Below, one piece after another: positions 1 to 12,000 of a DNA stretch of 64,000 nt. Position 1 is the first letter of the stretch. Every line of letters starts with the position of its first letter. A program made the translations under genes and the position numbers. Location of the stretch: assembly GCA_002633005.1 (NCBI GenBank), contig NMRA01000681.1:62001-126000 (forward strand), in the 5' to 3' direction. Under the pieces are notes generated by a model. It saw only the letters and a program-made list of their open reading frames with translations, searched no databases and had not been told where the DNA came from. The DNA comes from Phoronis australis. Its lineage: Eukaryota > Phoronida > Phoronidae.

Positions 1-495
1 CTGGAACAAAAACCAAGGAAATTTTTTATTCAGACCGACAAACCACGTTCATCATTTTGAACTTAACAGCACATACTATTTGGTTTTATTCTTATTTAGT
101 TCAATCATCTAATGGTTTTAGTCAATAAATATTGCACCAAACAGAGGAGTTTACCGCCCAACAGATTTTTTGGATTCCCTTTGTTTCATAATCACCGGTA
201 CGCCCTCAAGGTGGATGTAATTTCAATATGCATACATAAGGAATGCTACACGTTCCTGTCTTTAGGACAGTATGCACGCTACAATTTTTGTGATGGATAA
301 TTTCACTGTCAAAGAGTCGCCGACTGTAGTCTAGGGGACCTCTTGTAGATTTGCATTTTGTTTCAAATTTCCGCAGCTGAGACAGACACTGAATTGCCCG
401 AGATTGTGGCAGTGTTCACACAAATCACTTTTTACACAGAACCAGAAACTGAAAATCAGAACCCCAGAGGTTCATATCATTTGGTTATTTTTTAG
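1..495. other. No gene recognised; probable intron of the fatty acid hydroxylase gene
   Basis: AT-rich sequence with no open frame that resembles a protein family. It ends in a T-rich tract and AG at 494-495, which serves as the acceptor of the first recognisable exon of the downstream gene. The earlier exons of that gene must lie upstream of the window or be too short for me to see here. Confidence 0.5.
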
Positions 496-2817
496 CCAGA
501 AGTGTGGAAGTGCCAACCAGATCGGTTCTTGACGCCATCTTTGGAGCGACAAGAGATAATGCTAGGTTCGGTGAACCTTGTGATTGGTTCATGTATCAGC
601 GGTTCTCTTGCGTGCTACATCAACAACGGAGGTATTGTGATGGTTAACATGGCAACATAGAGATATAGATTGATGCTGGACTTTACATTGGAATCCATTA
701 TGTTATGTTTCATTTCACCCTGCCGCGGCTAAAAATGAAAATGGGGGCCTTTTACTCATACACAATAGTAGTCTCATTATATTTCTTGCCGTTATAAGAT
801 AGGAGTCCATTTCCGTTCATAGCAAGAACGAAAACGCTTCATAGAACTTTTACATACTTATTAGAGTTGGCCAACCCTAAGATCGCGAATTTGAAAACAG
901 CGCATATGTACTCATTGCCCGTGGCCTAATTTGCCGGTTCATTCGGCAACAATTCAAGATCGGGATGAATGCGGTAATATTTTTTTAAACCCAAAAGTCG
1001 AGCTTCAGCATTCAGTGAAATACATGCTTTCTGTCAGAAATTGTTATTTTTTTATTTAGATTACTTACCGTTATGAAATTAATCTCAGTTTGTACCTTGA
1101 TCAAAATAGGTGAGATTTCTGTGTTTGGAAAGAATTGATAGTGTGTTATTTTTCGACCAAGCTCATAAATTTCAGATCACGGCGTGACCTGAGATTTCAT
1201 TGGGCTTAGTCTAAAGAAATGTCAGTGAACCAATATGCAATCTCTTCAGACAGTCAATGACACCTTTGATAAACAGTGATTATCATTTTGCATTCTTATT
1301 ACAGGCAAATCAATGGTGTACATGAACATGTATGAGTATGGCATTCCCTATTTCATTTTCTCAATTCCCGCCTTCTACTTGACGGTTGATGGTTTTGCGT
1401 ACTACGTTCACATGGCACTTCACTGGCCAATATTCTACAAGAGCATTCACAAGTATCATCATCGATTTTACGCACCGACAACATTTGCAGCTGTCGCCAT
1501 GCATCCAGTGGAGTTTATAGCACTGAGCAGCGCAATCTTCGTCCCATTGTTCATAATTCCAGTGCATGTGTGTAAGTTGGGTGTATCAGTTTCTACGAAT
1601 TTCGTATCGTATCTCACGCATATTTCATCTACTTCCGAAAAAACCCAATAGTTTGAAAATTGAAAATATTGAGTGAAGATCCCTTTTGGAACCAAAGAAC
1701 AGTACCCTGATGTGGAATTGTATGCAGCCGTTTCGTCCAATATCTCGCGGACTTGATTCACCACCGGGTGCACTCTCTATCGTTGTAGAATAAAACGATA
1801 AAAACTACTGGGGATTCTCCACAAGTCGGGGGAATCCCGTAACAGATCTGAATACACTGCAGACAGATCTAGTCCGTGAGTGCACCCCAGCCTGTAATAT
1901 GGGTGGGGGGGGCTCGAATTTCCGACGATGTGGACCTTTTACTAACAAAAAAGTGAGAGGACTAAAAAAAGAACTGGGTACCACGTTCGGAGCTGTGAAA
2001 TGTGCGTTTATTCCTTTTTCGTGAACTTTTGTCTCGTTCTCGGACTTTTTGTTCGTCTGAGGTGGACCTTTTTGCCCACTTCGCCAAATGCCTGGGTGCG
2101 CCCATGAAATCCCGCATCTCTGTTAAGACTAGGTCTTTGCACTTGGATATCAATTGCTTCTCGTACCATACGCTGCACTTCTCTCACTGGTTGTAGACTT
2201 AGTATATACTTGAGTCCTCATTAGAGGTCTGGTGATGTAGATCTCTGTAATATACATACTCTCATCAATGTGAAAATTCATTTTCAAAAAGTGCCAGTTG
2301 AATACCAACTCTAGAATGGTCCTACCGGCAGTTTGTTTAAACTTTGGCTGTCTTGTATTTTTCAGCAATTGCCATCGTTACTGCTGTTTACGTATTTTAC
2401 TATGGAATGGTGGACCACTCTGGAGTCATGATGGATTCAATTTGGCCATGGCAACCAGAATCCAAGTTCCATGACGACCATCATAAGTACGTAAGATGCT
2501 TATTATTTATTTAACACAATTCTCACCTTTCGAGTAAAATAAGCGCATACACATCTAACTTGTGATTTTCCTAAAATTAAAGAAATGTTTTGCAAATTTG
2601 AGTTAATTATACCGTCTCGTTATTAGTGTAACAGTTAATGTTGTATTTTTTTGACGTAAAATGCTTCTTTTCCAGGTATTTTCACGTAAACTTTGGAATC
2701 AATTCCAAGTTATTTGATTGGCTGCACGACACACTCCGACGTGACGACCGGGAATATGGAGAAGATGTATTCTATGGCAGGGGGTGTAAGAAGACAGAGA
2801 AGCAGAAGTCCGAATAA
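496..2817 (+). CDS. Fatty acid hydroxylase / sterol desaturase family protein, 3' four exons
   Basis: Spliced exons at 496-631, 1305-1571, 2366-2486 and 2676-2817 (stop TAA 2815-2817). All junctions are GT-AG and the codon phases join without a break. Exon 1 gives a WKCQPDRFLT stretch, then a hydrophobic segment ending YINNGG. Exon 2 carries histidine boxes HMALH (HX3H) and HKYHH (HX2HH), followed by PTTFAAVAMHPVEF. Exons 3 and 4 together make FHDDHHKYFHVNFG, the third box (HX2HH). These boxes bind the di-iron centre in the ER-membrane FA_hydroxylase superfamily (C-4/C-5 sterol oxidases, alkylglycerol monooxygenase, FAXDC2, alternative squalene epoxidase). The C-terminus is short and basic (KKTEKQK), which may act as an ER-retention type tail. 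The start codon and N-terminus lie outside what I can identify. The family is secure, but the substrate cannot be told from this sequence. Confidence 0.88.
1085..1245. repeat. Diverged copy of the 5448-5698 foldback repeat
   Basis: The stretch containing TTTGGAAAGAATTGA, then TTTTTCGACCAAGCTCA and AATTTCAG matches, with substitutions, the left arm of the foldback element at 5448-5698. It lies in the intron before the histidine-box exon. Confidence 0.4.
1899..2105. mobile_element. Short non-autonomous repeat, copy 1 (MITE-like)
   Basis: Begins with a G-run followed by GGCTCGAATT and ends near CCTGGGTGCGCCCATG. The interior (GTGGAC, CTAACAAAA, GGACTAAAAAAA, CGGACTTTTTGT, TTTGCCCACTTCGCCAAATG) is shared with 19637-19868. 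The ends of the second copy are inverted relative to each other. It sits in an intron and has no coding capacity. Confidence 0.55.
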
Positions 2818-2848
2818 TTTTAATTAATTTACATTTGTGATTAAAACA

Positions 2849-5300
2849 AGAAGCAATGCAAAGTTCTGCTATCAGTATCAGTGTCAGGGTAACTACAATG
2901 CACGCCAATGCAAGTGACAATGTTATACTGAAATTTTCCCCGAATGATTTTATAGTTTGAATGTTTATAATTGGTTTCCGTTTAAGTATTTTTAAAAATA
3001 AATATTGTTTACATTCTGAGAGGGCGTAAAAAGGCAGGTGGAAAAAATCGAATGTAGACAGTATTAAATACTGAATTGAATTCCTTAACCGGGCGTCTCC
3101 CTCATAATAATGAGTGTCTGCCGAGTCAGTTGATAGACGCCATTTGAGATTTGATATTGCCGCTCAGAGGACTTATTTTCAATAACCGCGGAGTTCCAAG
3201 AGAGCCAAGGTTTTCTAATGTTGACCTAATTCAGAATAAATACAAAGGGTGGAAACAATAGCATGGTCAGCACTCCGGTCAGCTATATTGCCGAATATAA
3301 GTCCGGTGAAAAATCTGATATACCAGACTGGAGTACAGAGCATTTTGGGCGCTTGTGCCAATTAAGTATAGTGGCCTGGGTCTAAGGGTTTGTGGAGCGC
3401 GGGATTTGGTGTCTGCTGGTCCGGGACTGGGTTTTGAGGATCATCACTGGATTTTAGAGACGCAACCAAGGAATTGTTTCCACCTCTTGAAGACGCAATG
3501 CAACGTTTTGCTGTCAACACCAGTGTCATTGTTCGGGTAACTATAATGCGTATCAATGCCCGTGTACTGTAATACTTAGCTTTTACTGGTCCTATATTTT
3601 GACCAATTCTGTGGTGTACTATAAATGTATAATTAAGGGATTTTTGTACTGTTCAATGATGCGTATCAACGCAAGTGTTATATCAAAGTTCAAAAGATAT
3701 TATGGATATTACTAAAGGGTTATCCCTTGAAGAAGCAATGCAACGTTTTGCTGTCACTGTCTGTGTCTTTGTTCAGGTAACTCTATAATGTACCTCAATG
3801 CAAATGATTTACTTTGGTTTTAATAGTTCTATATTTTGACCAATTCTTTGGTTTACTCTTAAATACGTGTATAATTAAAATATTTTTGTAATGTTCAATG
3901 ACGTTATCAATGCAAGTGTGATATCAAGGTTAAACAGATGTTTTGGATATTTCTAAGGAAGAAGCAATGCAACTTTTTACCAGATCATTGTCCCTGTTAT
4001 TTTTTTGGATAACTATATAATGCACGTCAATGCAAGTATTACCCTTATGTTTTACTGGTTCTATAATTTACCTATTGTTAACTGTTAAATCCCAAGATAA
4101 CTAAGAGATGTTTTGTGCTGTTCAACGATATGTATCAATGCAAGTGCTGCTACATTAAGCCTTTGCACCTTTTTGGTATTACTAAACGAATACCAAGAAT
4201 GGTGTAAATGCAAGCGTTATGCTTGGCTTTTACTGATTATATACAAGTAGTCTGAATGTCTTGAGTTACTATAACAATGAGTGTCTATGCAGGTTATTTT
4301 TAAATTTTTTAAATGATTGTATATTTTGGGTTTTTCAAACTGGTTACCATTCAAAAGGTATATCCATAATGTAGAGATTTTTCGTAAAGATCAACAATAA
4401 TTATATTTTAGCGATCATATATTTTGAAAATTTTTAAAAGGTTACTGGTAAAAAGGTATAACATTTTTGCAATATGGAAGTGTTTTGGTAACTTTATCAC
4501 CAATGTAGGACACAATAAATATTACAGTACCAAATAAATGCTTCATCATTTTTAAAGTTTATACCCAATAAGTGGTTTATCATTTCTAAATTCTAAACCA
4601 AATAAATGCTTTTATCATTTCTAAATTCTATACCACAGTTAACATCAGACAATACTTTGAAAAATTATAGGGCATTCAATCAACAACCAGTTTTAGTAAT
4701 TGGTCTTATCTGCAATTTGACCTGTGATTTTACCACATTAATATTTAGGGTTTTAAGGATTCTATATTTGGGATATTTTGAAAGGTTCATTATTAAACAT
4801 TGGATAATGAAGAGCTTTGGTACTGTTTAATAATAATATGTGTCAATGCAAGGGTTGTATTTAAGGTTTTAATGATTTTATTATATATATTTTCAAATGT
4901 CTTTTTATCAAAGCCCCATGCAAGGCCATCTTTGAAAACCATTGTTTGGTTCATGTTTTGGTAAGCCGCAATCCTTTGTTGTGATGTTCTAATACCAGCA
5001 GTTAGCCATCCTAATTAAAGATTAAACCGTGGAATGAATGCGGTTTGTTGATTACTTCAGCAGTCAGTACCGCCATGTTGTTTTATTCCACTTTGAAGTT
5101 TGCATTTTCGCCACCTTGACTCACTGAGTGTTGTCCAAGACTTTCAAAAAGTAAAAAGTGTAGCAATTTTATATGGGCCAGGTTTTAACAGTAACCCCAC
5201 TGTGTCATTGCAAGTTGTTTAGGTTTTACTGAGTTTATCTTTCATGCCATTTTCGAATGGGTCACTGCTAAAAAGGTTGGCAATTAAAAGATATTTGAAA
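2849..5300. repeat. Degenerate satellite, ~115 bp sub-unit in a ~235 bp unit
   Basis: The phrase GCAATGCAACGTTTTGCTGTC recurs, with changes, near 2853, 3494, 3735 and 3965. The related phrase ATGCGTATCAATGCAAGTGTT recurs near 3546, 3658, 3787, 3898, 4020, 4129, 4204 and 4838. Spacings between 3494 and 4129 are about 230-240 for the larger unit and 109-129 for the half unit. Copies before and after that core are more decayed and interrupted; unrelated sequence lies at 2940-3480. The array follows directly on the 3' end of the hydroxylase gene. Confidence 0.75.
2997..3002 (+). promoter_or_regulatory. Candidate polyadenylation signal AATAAA of the hydroxylase gene
   Basis: A canonical AATAAA 180 bases after the stop codon, in an AT-rich context. 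This is a plausible 3' end for the gene, but no transcript evidence is available. Confidence 0.45.
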
Positions 5301-5447
5301 TATTGTTTATCTCTTTGGTCTGGCAGATCACATGCTGTTTTACACTTATTGCACAATAAATCAGGTTTTGCCTAGGGATATGTTTGTAGAGATTAGTTAG
5401 GTAAATACTGGATATACTTTTAAATAGTCATCAAACAAAACTAGCTG

Positions 5448-5698
5448 GTTAACCCGCCTTCCCGTAAAGACTTTTGCTTTAGGGGACCACCCTTACAAAA
5501 TTGGTCTCTTATTTCTGGGCTTGGAAAGAACTGAGATTTTGTTGTTGTTCGAGATCTAGCTCAATAAATTCAGCTGGCTCGTCAAGCGGGGATTGTATGT
5601 GCTGAGCTTGCTCTCGACCACAACCACTCCATCAGTTCTTCCCTAGCCCAGGAACAAATTGAGACCTATTGTGGTCTCACGACCGAAGGCAGGTTTAT
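5448..5698. mobile_element. Foldback (long imperfect inverted repeat) element
   Basis: The left arm (AACCCGCCTTCC, TTGGTCTCTTATTTCTGGGC, GGAAAGAACTGA) is matched by the reverse complement of the right arm (AACCTGCCTTCGG, AGGTCTCAATTTGTTCCTGGG, GGAAGAACTGA). The whole stretch can form a hairpin of roughly 100 bp arms with mismatches. It looks like an old MITE. A relative lies at 1085-1245. Confidence 0.6.
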
Positions 5699-6049
5699 CA
5701 TGTAAGCCACTTTTAAGTATGGGGATATGCATTCTGTGAATGCAAACAAACTGGTACTGTAGTAAATCAGAAAATCAAAAAAAAGATATCACCACTTACT
5801 GCAACATTTATGGTGACTGGTCAGTGATGAGTATTGTAGACTCTCAAATGAATTTTTATGTTTTTAATGGAAGATGCGTACTCTTTAAACAAATACCTTT
5901 TTATGATAAACTGTAAGTTGTTTAAATTCACAATTCTGTTTCCTTAGCCTTGTAGACAGTGAGATGTACTCCAATGAAAATTGGAGATGATGAGTTAAAA
6001 AACCTGTCTGTCTTATAAGGACCTACACAGTCATCTAAATCCATGTTTG

Positions 6050-9000
6050 TCAACTGGTCATCTGCTGCACAACATATTCTAATCTCATGGCTGCTGACAA
6101 GTCTCCTGATACACACAATAATCCACTAATGTAAGCTTGCATTGCCTTTAGTTCACCCGTGAACAAACGATGAATGTCTTCCACGGAGATAGCAATGGTT
6201 GCATCAGGTAGTCCACAGGTCGGAGGGCCCTCACCAGCACTACCGTGTCCTGTGGATAAAGTAAACAATTAGGCTGGGATTTAAGGTCAATCATTAATTT
6301 TCTTTGTCTTGTCTTCCAACAACATAAAATTTGCATGTGTGTTGTTTATCACCAGTATTTCAGAACAGAGAACATCAACTCAACATGCCACCTCCTTTGA
6401 AATCTCATGAATTTCTTCAAAATTTTCATTTTATTTTATAAATGCAATTTTTAATTTTTTTATCAAAATTATAAAAATCCTATTTTTTGATCGCCTCTGT
6501 TTCAAAAAGGTTATCTTAAGAACAATAATTCCAAACTGCTTTTCAATGAGCTGTGCATAAATCATACTATCAATCTGATCACCCTTGAGATATGATGTTT
6601 GAAAGTCAGCAAACCATATATTTTTCTAGGGTTCTACATAATCATTTGTACAACTCTGGAAATGACACTGAGCACATAACCACCCACCATATTTGAGATT
6701 CAAATGGAACACTCCTCCCCCTTCTCCAGATATTTCAAACTGGTACACAGCATCCACAGTCCTGACTAGATTGTCGTTTATCAGCAAGCAGATCACCTCT
6801 AGCAGCTGTTTAGGGGTTAGAACAGGAACGGTGGACTTCTTCTGATCTTGTGTATCTAAAATCAATGCCAAAATCAGTGGTCACCATAGACTACAATACA
6901 TGGCCACCAACTCTGTACATTGTCACTGCACAAGACCTGTAATATTGGACACAAGACACCTGTGGACACAAGACACCTGTAATATTGGACACAAGAGACC
7001 TGTAATGCTGAGCACATGAGACCTGTAATATTGGTCACAAGAGATCTGTAATATTTGACACAAAAGACTTGTAATATTGAACACAAGCCACAACAACACT
7101 AGTTACAAGCAGTGCCTACTATGTAAGCCAGTTCTACTCCAACAGGTACGTCTGCTTACAATAAGCAGACAACAAAAGCAGCCAGTGTTAGAGCCTCAAT
7201 TTTGTAATTGCATTGCTACAACTATTGCCAAAATTACTTACAGTGCCAAGAGTTCTACTAAAGGAAGATGCTGATAAAATATTCAGTTTCTTTTCAACTG
7301 AATTTCCCATCCAAATACACATACTAAAAGCTGAGATTGGCACAAGACATAAAAGCTGAGGTTGGCACAAGACATAAAAGCTGAGGTTGGCACAAGACGT
7401 AAATTGTGTATCTACAGGGAATTTATCAGACATGGAACTGTATTATCTATGATCTTTACTGATGAAGAAGTACTCTTCAACAACTGTGCAAGGACAGTAT
7501 TAACTTTTTAGTCGCCATTCAAACACTCTTGTTCTTATGTTAGTGAAGCTAAAGCATTTGCATGAAATACCATCTACGCCATTTATTACTCACACAAATT
7601 TCCTGACTTATGTATGTTTTGTGATAGAAATAGCTTTGGTAAATATTTTTGTGATCATTCACTTCATCAAACTATCTATTGGTCATATCGAATGACCTAA
7701 CTGAGATTTTAAAACAGGATGTTCTGTCATTACTATTACATTCAATTCAAATTCCAAGAGACAACTTTGGCAAACTAAAAATAAAGACAAAGTTTTTGTC
7801 TGACATTCATATGGCATATGTATCCTGTCAATTTGTTTACAGCTAAAGCTATTGTTTTAATTCTGACAATGCAAGTGCACCAAGAGTGAGAAACATTAAT
7901 CAATGTGTATATTCTGTAAATGTATCTCAACTGACAATTGATACGACCAAAAACAAGCATAATAGAGCAAACTTTCCACTTCAGTAGGCTTTACTAATCA
8001 AAATGAATGTAATCATGTAAGACATGAGAAATGATATTCGTAGTCATTGCTGGTGTTCGCATTAACTACAAGGTAAATTAAAAATTGGGAACAACAGGAC
8101 TGGGAAATTTTATGCGATTAAGGTGAAATGTGACTTATCTGAAGTACAGCACTCCTACAGGTGCAGCAAAGAAGAGGTGAAACATTGGTTGCTTAAATTA
8201 TCTGACACTGCATGGAGGAAGTGCTCCACATAGAGACAACAAGACAAATATTTCCAAACCCTTTTGAACCAAAAGGTTCTGAGGCCTTCATGCCTAGATA
8301 GGCTTGCAATTTGGCAGGTGAAACAGGTTTTCAGCTGTAGCTCAATATCAGAACACTTCAGGCAACATGACATGCTAAGGCTGACCTAAGTGTGGCAACC
8401 TACTAATTGATGGACACATAACCTGCCTGAACGATATTGCTAGATAACTCAGGTTGTAGTCTTCAACTCTTTAGGGAAAAAAGTCAGTTTGAAGGTTTTA
8501 GTCATGAGGAACCCCATGAGTCACAATCAGGTGATTAGTGCAAGGTACCCAGCCTTGTGACCTAAGCACGACTGCTGCATCCCAAAAGGGATCAAACCAC
8601 CTGCCTACTTTTTACTGTAGAATGGCGGTGTTCAAAATCAGCAAAGAACAGACTCATGTGCATTCAACTTAGGCCAAGTAAATTCTACCACTCACTATCA
8701 ACAGTAGTTACCACCAGTCTATTGACAAAATAAAAATATGATAATAAAACTTTTGCCCAAGCAAGAAACTTTCAATTATCAGTTCAACAGTAAACTCACC
8801 AGCATCAGAGCCCATATCAATTAGGCATGCACTGGAGTCTGTTGTTGCTGGAGACTTGATTGTGCTGCCCTCTGTGGCAAAGGCAGACACTAACTGTGAA
8901 AATGGCTTTTCCTCATGTTCTTGGTGCATCAAGTTGGGAAATAGTTGTTGAAAAATGCTTGTAATGGCCGCCATACCTCCAGGGGGGCCAGACACTAGAG

Positions 9001-12000
9001 GGCAGTCAGTCTGAAGAACCTTCACTTGTGAACTGCAAAAATGAGAGTTTTGGTTGGTTCGATATTCTAACATTTGAACATAGTATACTGAAGTCTATGC
9101 CAAACTAATGGCCAAGCAAATAAAAACAAAGCTTAACTGTCAACTGCAAACAAAGTGATTTTAATTACATTCTCCACTTCTGAAATTTCAAGGTTGCTAT
9201 TCAGTAGTTTAGAAGTATTGCAGTCAAAGCATTATCAGTCAGAGACCAGCATGTTCTAAAATTGATGATTTTGTAGCAGAATACCACTAAAGCTAACTTT
9301 TGAAGAAAGTAACTGTGTAGAAATACACTTGCAAACTGAATGCCAAAATAAAGAAGATCAAATGGTACACATAAATTCATACAACTTACATTTCTACACG
9401 GGTGACCTTAATTCCCCAAACAAAAGTCTGCTGGCATATTGTGCTCTGAAATACCAACACTATGATTAGTAAATCATGTAATATTGTAATAAGCACCAAT
9501 TTTATACAGCATCCCAAGATCAACTTGTTTTACTTTAAGCCACGTTATGAATCGGGTAACACACCAGCCAACATCCTGTCTGCTTGACAGCCATGTTGCT
9601 TTCAGCAAAAACCTTTAAAGGTACAATAACCCCTCGCTTTCTGTCAAAAACAACTTTTGATTCAGGCCACTGATTACTATAAAATTGGTTTCAAATGTTC
9701 CTTATTCTAGTTAGATTTCCAAGGATTGAAGAAAAGAAATGAAGTTTGTAATTTGCATAAAATCAGGCTCACTAAGTTGCTAGTCACAGTGGGCAGAGTC
9801 AAGTGTTTAAGCAGTATACTAGGTCTTTTATTGTATATAAACTATTTTAATTCAAACAAAAGGAAAACAACACGATGACGTAGCTTTAGAAGATCCAATA
9901 CATCTGTGAAAACAGTTGCTTTTGAAGGCAGTACCTTGGTTTGTAGCACCAAGTTTTTGTGTTATTTCCTAAGTAAAAATTTGTCAGTGCTTCACATTCA
10001 GGGAGAAAAATCACTTCTGACCAAACTCGGTAACAATTTCAGCTAAGGCAGATCAAGAGCCCCTTTTAAAATAACACGAAAGTCAATGGCTGCAGCTTGC
10101 CATTTTTAAGTTTATCATGATATCAGTCTTTTGAAATTGTTGATACCATACATATGCCAGTGAGCTAAGATCAACTTTTTCAGTTATCCTTCACCAACAG
10201 CAAGTTTTTATAACAGCATCAGTGTAAGACTGACCATAATGTAAAACACATCATTGATTTAAATACCATTTTAACCTTCAATAGTGCACAGTATTCAATA
10301 AAATGCAGTAAGATGTCACCTATTCCGGACAAAAGCAATTGCCTGAATTACCTTTTCTACATTTTTCAAGGTTTTACAACACTATCGTCATTGGCCACAG
10401 TTTTTCAAAATAATGGTCCATGGAAGCTATGATACAGAAGTTGAACATGGTAGCATCAAGTTGGTGAAACACACCTTTTAATAAAGGAAAAATGACAACA
10501 GAAAATTTCACTTGTTTGCTGCATTGTAAAAAAAACACCAACATCAAAGCTTTCAAAAACACCAATGTCCAGAACATGGAACCATAAGTTTTAGACAACA
10601 GTTTCGCAACTCCCACATTTTCCTGCAAAATGTCCTAGAGGAGGCGCCACCCTCTAAACATAGCAAGCTCAACTTCCGGTCAGTGTATTGTGACGGGAAA
10701 TTCTTCTCTCTATTTTACTGTCTACTGTAATGAAAAAATAATAATTTTGGCATTGAACTGTTGTTCAAGGTCTTCCAATGATAAAATCCAGAAATTTTGA
10801 GTGGCACCGGCATGCATTCGAGCTTAAAATGAAACGTCATGTAAACTGCTGTTGAAGTGCGAGATTGGTTATTGAGTAGGCCTGGTGGTTATTTCTGGAG
10901 TATTAATATGAGCTTTATTTAATAAGTTAGTGTTTCAAGAGCGTTCGAATTATCTAAACACGGATGTGAGTTGAGCAAAATCGCTGATCCAAATCCCAAC
11001 AACATGACAACGATTAGCAGACGACGCACTTGCCAGAAGTAATGCCTGCTATATCTGCCAGGTGTCGCAGTGAATAATGATGTCACGGCTTATGCGTAAG
11101 ATCACAGATTTTGTCTATTGAAAATATATGGAGTTGGTGGTCCATGTACTATAATCTATGATGGAACTCAAACCTGCAGCCCCACATTGATGGTGGGTCT
11201 TCCTGTTTCTATCTCTGACAACTTCAGCTTGCCAACATACTTAAGTAGAGTAGTTTGTGCCGCTACTCGTGTGGCTTGATTGAGGTCTTGTGTACTTATG
11301 ACTGACAGCGTGGGGTCGTGAACTTCATATTGCACTTCTGCACCTAATTCTATGACAGCACCATCTTTTGTAAAAACCTGCAAAAACAAATCTTAAATAT
11401 TAAGATTGATAACATAAATTTAATGATAAAAATGAAGAAGAGGTTACCACAATTTGTTATTGGAGACCCAAATTTCTGTAAGCCATAAATCGAATATTTT
11501 AAATACTTAACTTAAAAAATATTAAGTATTAATTAGAATTTAAAAATCAATCAGACTGAAGAACCACAAGAGAAATTTAATAAGATTGAAAAAGTTAAAT
11601 AAAATTAAAGTTTACAATAAACAGCCTGTTTTTCTGTTCTACATGTGACAACAGAGAACTTTCAGGAGCCAATGGGCCTGACTATTAATCCACCTGGCTC
11701 TACTAGGAGGTACATCTTATTCGCAGCAGGTGGCAAAAGGGAACTTGTTTAACCTTGTGAACATATCTTTCCACAGTGTATGTGAATACATGTGATGTGT
11801 CATTTAAACAAAAGTTAAATTACCTCCTTGTCCTCTAGAGGCCACTAATATCCAGTCCCATGAGATCAGTTGCCACATTGCTATATGAAAGTTTCAAATT
11901 GTATACCTTAATAACACTCCAACAAAGTGTTAACAGGTCAGCATGACCCCTTTTATAAATGATAATACTGTTGTCTCTCGTGGATACACCAGAACTAGTC

